Source: a bacterium
Lineage (GTDB): Bacteria > Bdellovibrionota_C > UBA2361 > OMII01
Assembly: GCA_017853915.1 (NCBI GenBank)
Contig: JAFMIS010000016.1
Span: 1 to 15,875, forward strand
Reading direction: 5' to 3'
DNA: 15,875 nucleotides
The notes below the pieces were generated by a model that was given only the letters and a program-made list of their open reading frames with translations, ran no database searches and was not told the origin of the DNA. The translations under genes and the position numbers were made by a program. Below, piece by piece: positions 8,201 to 15,109 of the stretch. Numbering within the stretch: the stretch's first letter is position 1; every line of letters begins with the position of its first letter.

Positions 8201-8626
8201 GTTGCGGGCTACATCGTAGAGACCACTCTGCATGAGCTGGACCTCCACGGTGTCTTGAATGCCCTCCACCGTTACACACGCGCCCTTGGCTGCCTCGATC
8301 GCGACTGCTTGGACCACCTCCTCCGTAACCTTCTGGGCAAGGCTATAGAGGTCCTGAGGCAGGGGAGATGTGGTCGCAATACCATTAGTAGCGCGGATAG
8401 CCAGCTCAATAGCCCTGAAGATGCGCGCTCGTCGAAATGGAACCAACTGACCGTTTCGCTTCACGACCGTGAAGTTCTCCAGGTTAGCGGCGTTAATAGC
8501 CTGCAGGCCATTTGATGCTAAAACCCCATTTAGTTGAGTTGTCTTAGGTACTTGCGTTCCCCCTACTGCCGCCGTCATATCGCTCTCATCCCCTACCGCT
8601 ACTAGACTTCCGTTGATTCCAGACAA
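5279..8626 (-). CDS. nrdA: Ribonucleotide reductase large (catalytic) subunit with tandem ATP-cones
   Basis: Reduces ribonucleoside diphosphates and partners with NrdB. At 1115 residues it is much longer than E. coli NrdA (761), mainly because of the N-terminus. Residues about 52-150 (VVKRNGQLVPF ... NYIIYRDEH) and about 163-257 (LLRRDGKTSVRF ... DFIIYRAQR) are two ATP-cone repeats, followed by a Thr-rich linker at 267-298. The core begins near 305. Catalytic residues: Cys513 (SSCYLTT), Asn725/Cys727/Glu729 (NLCTE), Cys742 (CNLGSVN) and Tyr1044-Tyr1045 (KTTYY). The flexible tail ends in CGLDGDCESCQ, with the redox pair Cys1111/Cys1114. The start is TTG at 8626, supported by GAGGGGTG five nt upstream; no ATG fits better. 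The pair of ATP-cones implies dATP feedback control of activity. Chlamydial class Ic NrdA is similarly long. Confidence 0.97.
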   Translation of the reverse strand: MSGINGSLVAVGDESDMTAAVGGTQVPKTTQLNGVLASNGLQAINAANLENFTVVKRNGQLVPFRRARIFRAIELAIRATNGIATTSPLPQDLYSLAQKVTEEVVQAVAIEAAKGACVTVEGIQDTVEVQLMQSGLYDVARNYIIYRDEHKAARDDSPRNLKLLRRDGKTSVRFNPMKIASAIERGFRDTLKIEGQTPEDVVNAVNLLTNKVVARAVQLAREGKELHVELIQDEVERQMMAEGYYQVAKDFIIYRAQRAAKRAQEEEAPAVTTPVVEEATTTTTLGAGAIFKATTTAGKTVQLTEADLRSRIQHACRGLDTLVSSEVILQESLKNFYEGIKLEEVDQSNIMAARSKIEKDPAYSYVASRLLLDIIYRETMGVDANNKSLEKTHQEYFKSCLKKGVSVERMDSKLLEFDLDKLAKALKLERDLEFQYLGLQTLYDRYLIHHEDVKLETPQIFWMRVAMGLSVNEGAQKNERAIEFYDVLSKFLFTSSTPTLFNSGTLHPQLSSCYLTTVMDDLQHIFKCVSDDAQLSKWAGGLGNDWTNVRATGARIKGTNGRSQGVIPFLKVANDTAVAVNQGGKRKGAMCAYLETWHLDIEDFLELRKNTGDERRRTHDMNTANWIPDLFMKRVAQNGSWTLFSPSDVPDLHDLYGKKFEERYLEYEKKAERGEIKLHKKIEAIGLWRKMLSMLFETGHPWITFKDPSNLRSPQDHVGVVHSSNLCTEILLNTSAEETAVCNLGSVNLVRHLTSKGLNLELLEKTVRTAVRMLDNVIDINFYPTAEARNANLRHRPIGLGIMGFQDALFAQRISYASPEAVKFADESMEAISYYAILASTELAAERGAYGTYKGSKWDRGLLPIDTLTILADERGGDIDVDSSSKLDWKVVRTAVKKHGVRNSNTMAIAPTATISNITGVSQSIEPAYKHLYAKSNLSGEFIVHNTFLVDELKQLNIWDEDMIDDLKYFDGSIQEIERIPDELKKVYLTAFEIEPEWLIECGSRRQKWIDMGQSLNLYIAEPSGKKLHDMYMSAWRKGLKTTYYLRSLGATQIEKSTTDINKRGLQPRWMKNKSASAEVVVERSAATPSTTPEAASKPAVPKVCGLDGDCESCQ

Positions 8627-8711
8627 GGTTTCACCCCTCGCTCAATTTTTGAACGCCTCAAGTAACCACCCTGTACTACCTAATGTGAAGATTAGTTTTG
8701 GGTGTCATCTA

Positions 8712-8759
8712 CTACTATATGTAGTAGCGACCCATGGAACCAACTACAATATATATGTA
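8712..8759. promoter_or_regulatory. Pair of NrdR boxes
   Basis: Box 1 (8712-8727, CTACTATATGTAGTAG) and box 2 (8744-8759, CTACAATATATATGTA) resemble the published NrdR consensus acaCwAtATaTwGtgt. Box 1 matches all of its invariant positions; box 2 matches the left half and the centre. They start exactly 32 bp apart, about three helical turns, as is typical of NrdR operators. Box 1 is also the centre of a longer inverted repeat (CTACTAC-TATAT-GTAGTAG). NrdR is the ATP-cone repressor of ribonucleotide reductase genes; its gene is not in this window. Confidence 0.7.
8714..8743 (-). promoter_or_regulatory. nrdAB promoter
   Basis: On the minus strand TTGGTT (8738-8743), an 18-bp spacer and TATAGT (8714-8719, five of six consensus bases) give a start point near 8707 and a leader of about 80 nt ending in the GAGGGGTG ribosome site. 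The -10 box lies inside one NrdR-like box and the -35 box next to the other, as expected for repression. Confidence 0.55.
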
Positions 8760-8991
8760 CGGGCAAGCACTGAGAAATGTCTACACGAAATATTGATGGG
8801 TCTTAAAAATATTTTTTTTAGCCCCATAACACCCTATGAAGACAAGACGATCCAAAATGAGACCGCTTTCTATACCAACAACCATTCCCACATTCAACGA
8901 AAATCATTCAGGCAGAATAATCTAAGGCTCTAATATTACTACAACAAATTTAAACGAAGCCATCGATCGCCTGCGTCAGCAAACAAGGTTT

Positions 8992-9008
8992 AAAAAGCCC
9001 TCTCGGGC
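8992..9008 (-). terminator. Weak terminator-like hairpin
   Basis: On the minus strand GCCC-GAGA-GGGC is followed by TTTTT. The stem is only four G-C pairs but has a stable GNRA-type loop. It could end a transcript from the metH side, although it lies more than 700 bp beyond the last gene there. Confidence 0.35.
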
Positions 9009-9019
9009 CAGCCTAAAAA

Positions 9020-9391
9020 TTTACTGTTGACCTGGCTTTGCAGAATTCTGACTGCTCGCGAACACGCTATCGCTCAACACAAGGAATATGAAAAATTCAC
9101 TCCGCGGTATCAGCCCATGTAGATCTCGTTGAGTTTCGATTTTGAAATCTCGGATCTGATCGAGATCATTCATTGCCGATTCGCATCATGCATACGTACC
9201 GTTTTACACCGTAAAATCGAGCTATTTGAGACTTATCCGCGATCACCTTACCAAGGTGGTACTAGCACCGAACACATTCTGAATCCTCGTCACTCAACTC
9301 TCGACACCGATCGATGTACTATTTCTTGATCACGGACGAGTGTAGACTTTATTTCCCACCAACTAAAAGTCGCCCATAATATGGGCTTTTT
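9020..9391 (+). ncRNA. Candidate structured small RNA or untranslated transcript
   Basis: The plus strand contains a long interrupted hairpin (GATCTCG near 9122 pairing with CGAGATC near 9160, with inner TTTC/GAAA). Two compact hairpins with the same ACC loop follow: TTTTAC-ACC-GTAAAA at 9202-9216 and CACCTT-ACC-AAGGTG at 9244-9258. All lie before a good intrinsic terminator at 9372-9391. No RNA family was recognised. The promoter is uncertain: a TTGACC at 9027-9032 is a possible -35 but has only a poor -10. A terminator with no upstream plus-strand gene is the main reason for the call. Confidence 0.25.
9372..9391 (+). terminator. Intrinsic terminator in the gene-poor region
   Basis: GCCCAT-AAT-ATGGGC is a perfect six-pair stem with a three-base loop, followed at once by TTTTT. 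On the minus strand the same stem is followed by GACTTTTAG, so it might also stop the metH transcript, about 340 bp beyond its last gene. Confidence 0.7.
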
Positions 9392-9731
9392 ACGTCAACG
9401 CTCACGTTGGGATAGCGCAGCATACTCCCACCAGAACGATTGAAAGACCTCAACCAAAAGTAACGATCCAACAGTACATGTGCCTTTCAGCACTTCACCA
9501 AAGCACATTGAAACACTCGCTCAACATCCACAGGCCCCGAAAATTACGGAAGCCTCAGGAATTGAGTGCGTATCGGTTCCACAGAGCCTCGTTAGTCCTG
9601 GTGCCAAACCATTACCGTGCCCCGTCACTGAATCCAGGCGCTATCAAGACACACGTAGAATGCCAGATGCATTTACCTTCAACGCGCTTACGAGGAATAC
9701 GTCTCTTGGATAGATGGCTGAAGTTGGTGCT

Positions 9732-10136
9732 CTACCGACTCGACGAGGTAGCGATTTTTTCGCACCGAGCGAATCCGTGGTGCTCGAGATACCACTCGAT
9801 ACTATGGCCCGTTTGAAGATCTGATCCCTCAATCGCGCACCCAACGTAATCAACGATATCCGCGAAAGAGGCTTTTGAGGCCTGGGTCTCCAGCCACGCG
9901 CACACACGAGTAATATCCTTAAGCCACATATCTAACGGCAACTCGCTCTTTTCCACGCGCCGAAGAAGATCCGCCAGAGCCGTCCGAGCGAGGGGAGAAT
10001 TCTTTACATCTCGATACACGGAGCGAACAAACGAGCGCGCGATGTCACTGTCAAGCGCGTCGATACTCGCCCGCTCCGACGCTGACAACATAGCCAATGA
10101 AAAAACCGTTGAAAGTATCTCGCTACTTGAGTTCAT
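9732..10136 (-). CDS. Uncharacterised 134-aa protein coupled to metH
   Basis: Family not recognised. The ATG at 10136 lies 6 nt after the metH stop, so the two are almost certainly one operon and probably translationally coupled; no clear ribosome site of its own is seen. The sequence is largely helical in character, with alternating charged and hydrophobic residues (for example SERASIDALDSDIARSFVRSV). Two cysteines lie in the second half and one close to the C-terminus. There is no signal peptide or membrane segment. A role linked to methionine synthase or cobalamin reactivation is conceivable from position alone, but nothing in the sequence shows it. Confidence 0.7.
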   Translation of the reverse strand: MNSSSEILSTVFSLAMLSASERASIDALDSDIARSFVRSVYRDVKNSPLARTALADLLRRVEKSELPLDMWLKDITRVCAWLETQASKASFADIVDYVGCAIEGSDLQTGHSIEWYLEHHGFARCEKIATSSSR

Positions 10137-10142
10137 GCCACA

Positions 10143-13100
10143 TTAGTACCCGAGATTAGGCGCGAGCCAGCGCTCTATCTCCTCGATCGACATTCCTTTT
10201 CTCTTGGCGTAATCCTGAACCTGATCGCGATCGATTTTACCAACATTAAAGTACTTTGCGTCCGGATGCGCGAAATAGAAGCCAGAAACACTGCTTGCTG
10301 GAGTCATCGCGAAGTTCTCGGTTAACGAGAGTCCAATCGCTTTCTCAACGTCGAGTAACTTCCAGAGCTGTTCTTTCTCAGTATGGTCCGGGCACGCCGG
10401 ATATCCTGGCGCTGGGCGAATGCCGCGATACTCCTCTCGGATAAGATCCTCCACCGCGAGATTTTCACTCTTTCCATACCCCCACGCATCGCGAACCCGC
10501 TTGTGCATGTACTCAGCCAACGCCTCAGCAAACCGATCACCGAGCGCTTTAACCATTATCGACTGGTAATCATCACCGCGCGCCTCAAACTCCTTGGCGA
10601 ACGCCTCAACACCATGACACACCACGGCAAACGCTCCGATGTAGTCAGTCGTATTACGCTCTTTTGGCGCTATGAAATCAGCTAAGCAGAGATTATGAAG
10701 TCCTGCTCGCTCGCGTTGTTGGCGGAGGAAACAGAACCGCGTGCGCTCCCTCGATGGATCACTCGGCTCTCCAATAATAATGTCGTCATGATCACCCCTC
10801 GCGGGATAGATCCCAACGACCGCCTCAAGACGAAATCGCTTCTCGGTTACTATCTGCTTCAAGAGGTCTTGAGCCTCACGGAAGATCTCACGGGCTTGGG
10901 CGCCGTGCTTCTTATCATCAAAAATCGATGGGTACGATCCTTTAAGTTCCCAGGTCCAAAAGAGCGGTGACCAGTCAATGTATGTTGCTACCTCCTCCAC
11001 GCTTACATCCTTAAAGGTGTGGTTTCCCAGGATCGACGGGGTCTCAATCGGATATTCTCGATATGGATATCGACCATCGCGAGCGACACTGAGCGGCACG
11101 AAGGAAAGTTCAGCACGTCCCGCCGCGAACACTCGCCGCTGCTCTTCCTGATTCGCGCGTAGGTCACTGACATACTCAGCCACTCGCTCCTCACTCAAAA
11201 GATTGGAACACACCTCCACAGCCAGCGAGGCGTCCGCGACATGCACCACTGGCCCTGAGTAATGCGGGGCGAGCTTAATCGCGGTGTGGGCCCGTGACGT
11301 TGTCGCTCCTCCGATCAACACCGGAGTAGAAACTCCCTCCCGCACGAAATCCTTTAAGTTGTTCGCCATCTCATCGAGCGATGGAGTGATAAGACCACTC
11401 ATTCCTATCAGCTCAGCTCGATGCTCTCGGGCCGCCTTGATGATATCCTGACAGGACACCATTACCCCTAAGTCCACTACTTTGTAACCGTTACATGCCA
11501 GCACGACTCCCACGATATTTTTTCCAATATCGTGGACATCGCCTTTGACCGTCGCTATTACAAAGGTTTTCTGCTCTTGAGTTTTACCCTGGGCCTCTTT
11601 TTCCGCCTCCATGAAGGGCTCGAGGTAGGCGACCGCGCGCTTCATCACGCGAGCGCTCTTCACTACTTGAGGCAGGAACATCTTGCCAGCTCCAAAGAGA
11701 TCCCCGACGTGCTTCATGCCGTCCATGAGAGGCCCCTCGATTACCGCGAGAGGTCGCCCGAGCTGTTGGCGAGCCTCCTCTGTATCGACCTCTATAAACT
11801 CCACGATCCCCTTGACGAGCGAGTGACTGATTCGCTCCGCGAGGGGCAGGGAGCGCCACTCAAGCGCGGCGCTACTCTCACGATCGCTTGCCTGACCTTT
11901 GTAGCGGTCGGCGATCTCGAGCAGCGCTTCAGTGGCTCCCGCGTGCCTATTAAGGATCACGTCCTCTACTTTGGTAAGCAGCTCAGGGTCTATCTCCTCA
12001 TAGACTTCCAACATGCCGGCGTTCACGATACCCATATCGAGACCAGCTTTTATGGCATGGTACAGAAACACGGCGTGCATCGCTTCTCGCACCCGGTTGT
12101 TACCGCGAAACGAGAATGAGACATTGCTGATACCACCACTCGTTAAGGCTCCCGGACAGGTAGCTTTAATTTCCCGCACCGCCTCAATGAAATCGAGCGC
12201 GTACGAGTTGTGCTCCTCAATTCCAGTGGCGACCGTCAACACGTTTGGATCAAAGATGATATCGCAGGGAGCGATACCCACGTCGCGTGTAAGAATTGAG
12301 TAGGCCCTCTGACATATCCGCACCCTGTCCGAGAGCGTCGCGGCCTGACCCTTTTCATCGAACGCCATCACCACCATCGCCGCGCCGTAACGAGTGATCG
12401 CGCGCGCCTGTTCCTTAAATTTCTCTTCGCCCTCTTTAAGGCTAATTGAGTTAACGATCGCTTTTCCTTGAACACATTGAAGACCTGCCTCAAGCACCGA
12501 CCACTTTGAGCTATCGATCATGATAGGGACGCGAGCGATATCCGGCTCACTCGCGACGAGGTGTAGAAAGCGCGTCATGCACGCTTCGCTATCGAGTAGC
12601 CCCTCGTCAAAATTGACATCAATGATGTTCGCCCCGTTTTCGACCTGTTGGCGCGCGACGGACAAAGCCTCCTCGAACTTATCCTCCTCAATTAACTTGC
12701 GGAACTTTGGAGAACCCGTCACATTGGTGCGCTCTCCAACAAGAATAAAAGGATTTTCGGGAGTCACAACAAGCGGCTCAAGACCACTCAGCGTGAGACG
12801 GCGCGAGGAGGAGCCTACCGGCCGAGGCTTCGCCCCATCGACTCGGGTCTTGATCGCCGCGATGTGCTCTGGTGTCGTGCCACAGCAACCCCCAACGATA
12901 TTCAGCAAGCTATCATCAGCGATCGCCCCAAGAGCTCCAGCGGTATCAGTGGGAGTCTCATCATATCCGGTGGCACTCAACGGGTTAGGGAGCCCCGCGT
13001 TTGGATAGCAACTAATATAACACGGCGCCACCGCCGCTAAATCTTGCAGGTAGGGGCGCATCTCATGCGCGCCGAGGGCGCAATTAATGCCGACACTAAA

Positions 13101-13826
13101 TGGTCGCGCGTGTTGAATTGAGTACCAAAAAGCCTGGGACGTTTGACCTGACAATGTCCGTCCAGATTGATCAGTAATAGTAACTGAAACCATAACAGGC
13201 AACTCAATGCCCGTTTCCTTAAAGCATCTATCAATGGCGAAGAGCGCGGCTTTCGCGTTTAAGGTATCAAAGATCGTCTCGACAAGGAGCAGATCGGCGC
13301 CCTCCTCAACTAACGCGATCGCCTGCTCAAAGTAACTCGCCTCAAGCTGAGCAAAGGTTGTAGCTCGAAACGCTGGATTATTCACATCCGGTGAGAGCGA
13401 GGCGGTTCTATTTGTTGGGCCGATCGCCCCGGCGACAAAACAGTGTCTATGGGGTTGTTCGGCTTTCACTGTCGCGATCGCCTCTTTCGCCAATCGCACG
13501 CTCATCCGGTTGATCTCTGAAACCAGGCTCTCTAACGCGTAGTCCCCCTGCGCAATTGAGGTTGAGGAAAAGGTGTTGGTTTCAATGATATCCGACCCTG
13601 CCCGAAGGTACTTCGTATGGATCTCACGAATGATATCGGGACGTGTTACGCTCAAGAGGTCGTTGTTTCCCTTGAGAAGCTTTGGGTGCTCCGTAAGCCG
13701 CGAGTCTCGAAAATCCTGCTCCCCGAGACTATACGATTGGATCATGGTACCCATGCCTCCGTCGAGGATGACGTGTCGCGAGGCGAGAATCTCTCGCAAT
13801 GCCTCGAATGATCCATTGTTACGCAT
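10143..13826 (-). CDS. metH: Cobalamin-dependent methionine synthase
   Basis: Transfers a methyl group from 5-methyltetrahydrofolate via cobalamin to homocysteine, giving methionine and tetrahydrofolate. The 1227 residues contain all four modules in the usual order, the same length as the E. coli enzyme. Homocysteine-binding barrel, about 1-330: LDGGMGTMIQ and zinc ligands Cys249, Cys314 and Cys315 (INCALG, GGCCGTTP). Pterin-binding barrel, about 355-640: GERTNVTGS, IDVNFD, MIDSSKW. Cap and cobalamin domains, about 660-890: GDVHDIGKN with His765 as the cobalt ligand, then SGLITPSL and GGATTS. Reactivation domain, about 910-1227: RPAPGYPACPDH for S-adenosylmethionine. The ATG at 13826 lacks a ribosome site but sits exactly where the promoter upstream predicts transcription to begin. 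No cobalamin or SAM riboswitch was seen. A 134-aa gene follows 6 nt downstream. Confidence 0.98.
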   Translation of the reverse strand: MRNNGSFEALREILASRHVILDGGMGTMIQSYSLGEQDFRDSRLTEHPKLLKGNNDLLSVTRPDIIREIHTKYLRAGSDIIETNTFSSTSIAQGDYALESLVSEINRMSVRLAKEAIATVKAEQPHRHCFVAGAIGPTNRTASLSPDVNNPAFRATTFAQLEASYFEQAIALVEEGADLLLVETIFDTLNAKAALFAIDRCFKETGIELPVMVSVTITDQSGRTLSGQTSQAFWYSIQHARPFSVGINCALGAHEMRPYLQDLAAVAPCYISCYPNAGLPNPLSATGYDETPTDTAGALGAIADDSLLNIVGGCCGTTPEHIAAIKTRVDGAKPRPVGSSSRRLTLSGLEPLVVTPENPFILVGERTNVTGSPKFRKLIEEDKFEEALSVARQQVENGANIIDVNFDEGLLDSEACMTRFLHLVASEPDIARVPIMIDSSKWSVLEAGLQCVQGKAIVNSISLKEGEEKFKEQARAITRYGAAMVVMAFDEKGQAATLSDRVRICQRAYSILTRDVGIAPCDIIFDPNVLTVATGIEEHNSYALDFIEAVREIKATCPGALTSGGISNVSFSFRGNNRVREAMHAVFLYHAIKAGLDMGIVNAGMLEVYEEIDPELLTKVEDVILNRHAGATEALLEIADRYKGQASDRESSAALEWRSLPLAERISHSLVKGIVEFIEVDTEEARQQLGRPLAVIEGPLMDGMKHVGDLFGAGKMFLPQVVKSARVMKRAVAYLEPFMEAEKEAQGKTQEQKTFVIATVKGDVHDIGKNIVGVVLACNGYKVVDLGVMVSCQDIIKAAREHRAELIGMSGLITPSLDEMANNLKDFVREGVSTPVLIGGATTSRAHTAIKLAPHYSGPVVHVADASLAVEVCSNLLSEERVAEYVSDLRANQEEQRRVFAAGRAELSFVPLSVARDGRYPYREYPIETPSILGNHTFKDVSVEEVATYIDWSPLFWTWELKGSYPSIFDDKKHGAQAREIFREAQDLLKQIVTEKRFRLEAVVGIYPARGDHDDIIIGEPSDPSRERTRFCFLRQQRERAGLHNLCLADFIAPKERNTTDYIGAFAVVCHGVEAFAKEFEARGDDYQSIMVKALGDRFAEALAEYMHKRVRDAWGYGKSENLAVEDLIREEYRGIRPAPGYPACPDHTEKEQLWKLLDVEKAIGLSLTENFAMTPASSVSGFYFAHPDAKYFNVGKIDRDQVQDYAKRKGMSIEEIERWLAPNLGY

Positions 13827-13832
13827 ACTGGG

Positions 13833-13861
13833 AGGCTACCACGCGGGATCCTGGCGTTCAA
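13833..13861 (-). promoter_or_regulatory. metH promoter, probably leaderless
   Basis: On the minus strand TTGAAC (13856-13861), a 17-bp spacer and TAGCCT (13833-13838). Seven bases further is position 13826, the A of the metH ATG. There is no Shine-Dalgarno sequence. Confidence 0.5.
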
Positions 13862-13867
13862 TCTGCC

Positions 13868-13888
13868 GCCCGATAGCGATATCCGGGC
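13868..13888. promoter_or_regulatory. Inverted repeat upstream of the metH promoter
   Basis: GCCC-GATA (13868-13875) and TATC-C-GGGC (13880-13888) form eight matching pairs around a GCGA centre, with one unpaired base. The element lies 6 bp upstream of the metH -35 box and about 60 bp from the -35 of the divergent protease gene. If metH is leaderless the repeat is not transcribed with it, so a DNA operator for an unknown regulator is more likely than an RNA hairpin. Confidence 0.4.
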
Positions 13889-13950
13889 AACTATCAGCCT
13901 GACACATGAGCTCCCCTGGCCCCTGATGCCCTTAAGCACCCTGAGAGCCC

Positions 13951-13979
13951 TTGAAAATCTCGCCTAAGCGTCGCATCGT
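13951..13979 (+). promoter_or_regulatory. Promoter of the HtrA-like gene, possibly leaderless
   Basis: TTGAAA (13951-13956, five of six consensus bases), a 17-bp spacer and a poor -10, CATCGT (13974-13979). The predicted start point near 13986 is 2 nt before the ATG at 13988, and no ribosome-binding site is present. Confidence 0.35.
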
Positions 13980-13987
13980 ACACCCTT

Positions 13988-15109
13988 ATGAACGGCCCAT
14001 CTCGAAAGACCCTGCCCACCATTCTACTCTCAGCGCTGATCGGTGCCTCTCTCGTATTAGGGGCATTCCTTCTCTCGCAACCGCGCTGGAGGCTATCAGG
14101 CTTTGAGGCTAAACCACGCAAAGTAACACCTCGAGGCGCCCTAGAAGCCGATGAGGTTTCCACAATTGACCTGTTCGAGAAGGCGCAAGCCTCCGTGGTC
14201 TACATTACCAGCCTCTCGGTCGAGCGTGATTCGTTCACTATGAACGTATTTGAGATTCCGCAGGGCGCGGGATCCGGCTTTATCTGGGACGCGCGCGGGT
14301 ACATCGTTACTAATTTTCACGTCATTCAAAACGCGCAAGCAGCCCGTGTGACACTCTCTGATCACTCCACCCTACAAGCCAGCCTCGTCGGGGTTGAACC
14401 AGACAAGGACATCGCGGTGCTCAAAATTGATAGCGCAAAATCCTCCCTTCCACCAATCGTCCTCGGTTCTTCCAAGGATTTAAAAGTTGGGCAACGGGTG
14501 TACGCGATCGGCAACCCGTTCGGATTTGATCACACACTCACGACTGGCATTATCAGCGGGCTGGGCCGAGAGATTCAATCTGTCACCGATCGACCTATCC
14601 AAGGAGTGATTCAAACCGACGCGGCTATCAATCCTGGCAATTCCGGTGGTCCCCTGCTCGACAGCGCTGGCAGATTAATCGGGATGAACACCGCGATCGT
14701 GAGCCCCTCGGGAGCTTACTCTGGAATAGGATTCGCCGTACCGGTCGACACAATCAATCGGATCGTCCCGCAACTCATCAAGAGTGGTTACGTTAAAAAA
14801 CCGGGCCTCGGTATACGCGTCTTAGAGACGGAATTTGCGCGACTTGAGGGCGCGCAGGGAGCGATTATCGCGAATGTCCTCCCGGGCTCTCCCGCTGAAA
14901 AAGCTGGTCTCCTTCCGATTCATCGAGCGGCCGATGGTTCAATCGAGATCGGAGACATCATCACGTCAATCGATGGAGCTCCAGTGGAAGATGGTAACGA
15001 TCTCTTACGCGCGCTCGATGATAAATCTCCGGGTGATACAGTAATCCTCACAGTCATTCGCTCTGATGAAACGAGAACAGTTCAGGTTAAGTTAGGACTT
15101 TTGAAGTAA
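13988..15109 (+). CDS. HtrA/Do-family serine protease, DegS-like, membrane anchored
   Basis: A trypsin-like (S1C) protease of 373 residues for envelope protein quality control. Residues 9-29 form a hydrophobic segment after a short basic N-terminus, with no clear signal-peptidase site, so it is probably an anchor with the rest in the periplasm. The catalytic triad is His111 (TNFHVI), Asp141 (DKDIAVLKI) and Ser219 (NPGNSGGPL). Other family marks are GSGFIWD, GNPFGF, TTGIISG and GIGFAVPVD. One PDZ domain follows (about 272-370, with GLGIRV, VLPGSPAEKAGL and GDIITSIDG). A single PDZ domain and an N-terminal anchor resemble DegS (355 aa in E. coli), but a sigma-E signalling role cannot be claimed without RseA/RpoE nearby. 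It is divergent from metH, and its last 18 bp overlap the convergent menE. Confidence 0.93.
   Translation: MNGPSRKTLPTILLSALIGASLVLGAFLLSQPRWRLSGFEAKPRKVTPRGALEADEVSTIDLFEKAQASVVYITSLSVERDSFTMNVFEIPQGAGSGFIWDARGYIVTNFHVIQNAQAARVTLSDHSTLQASLVGVEPDKDIAVLKIDSAKSSLPPIVLGSSKDLKVGQRVYAIGNPFGFDHTLTTGIISGLGREIQSVTDRPIQGVIQTDAAINPGNSGGPLLDSAGRLIGMNTAIVSPSGAYSGIGFAVPVDTINRIVPQLIKSGYVKKPGLGIRVLETEFARLEGAQGAIIANVLPGSPAEKAGLLPIHRAADGSIEIGDIITSIDGAPVEDGNDLLRALDDKSPGDTVILTVIRSDETRTVQVKLGLLK

Larger units (their letters stand above)
8760..9731. other. Gene-poor region of about 1 kb
   Basis: No convincing protein gene was found in any frame; short open frames have no ribosome site, no recognisable motif and odd composition. 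The left part (about 8760-8960) is AT-rich, with an A/T run at 8803-8820 upstream of the nrdAB promoter. The middle (about 9040-9391) contains several inverted repeats and a clear plus-strand terminator. The right part (9392-9731) holds only a small inverted repeat (CAACG-CTCA-CGTTG near 9396-9409), and nothing else was recognised. The region is large compared with other gaps in this compact window. Confidence 0.6.

Noticed and set aside
8613..8933. 106-aa plus-strand open frame over the nrdA start and promoter
   Set aside because: It runs through the nrdA ribosome site, both NrdR-like boxes and an AT-rich tract; no ribosome site and no protein-like composition.
9129..9329. 66-aa plus-strand open frame
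   Set aside because: No ribosome-binding site, no motif, and it covers inverted repeats; kept only as part of the candidate RNA region.
9690..9765. tRNA gene on the minus strand, suggested by a D-arm-like AGTCGGTAGAGC
   Set aside because: No matching T-arm, anticodon stem or acceptor stem could be built around it; part of it is the 3' end of the 134-aa gene.
9478..9816. 112-aa plus-strand open frame
   Set aside because: It overlaps the 3' end of the metH-coupled gene on the other strand and shows no recognisable protein features.
11532..12119. 195-aa plus-strand open frame inside metH
   Set aside because: It is a shadow of the well-supported metH frame on the opposite strand.
13827..13987. 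SAM, SAH or cobalamin riboswitch upstream of metH
   Set aside because: None of the conserved cores is present, the gap is short, and the likely promoter leaves no untranslated leader.
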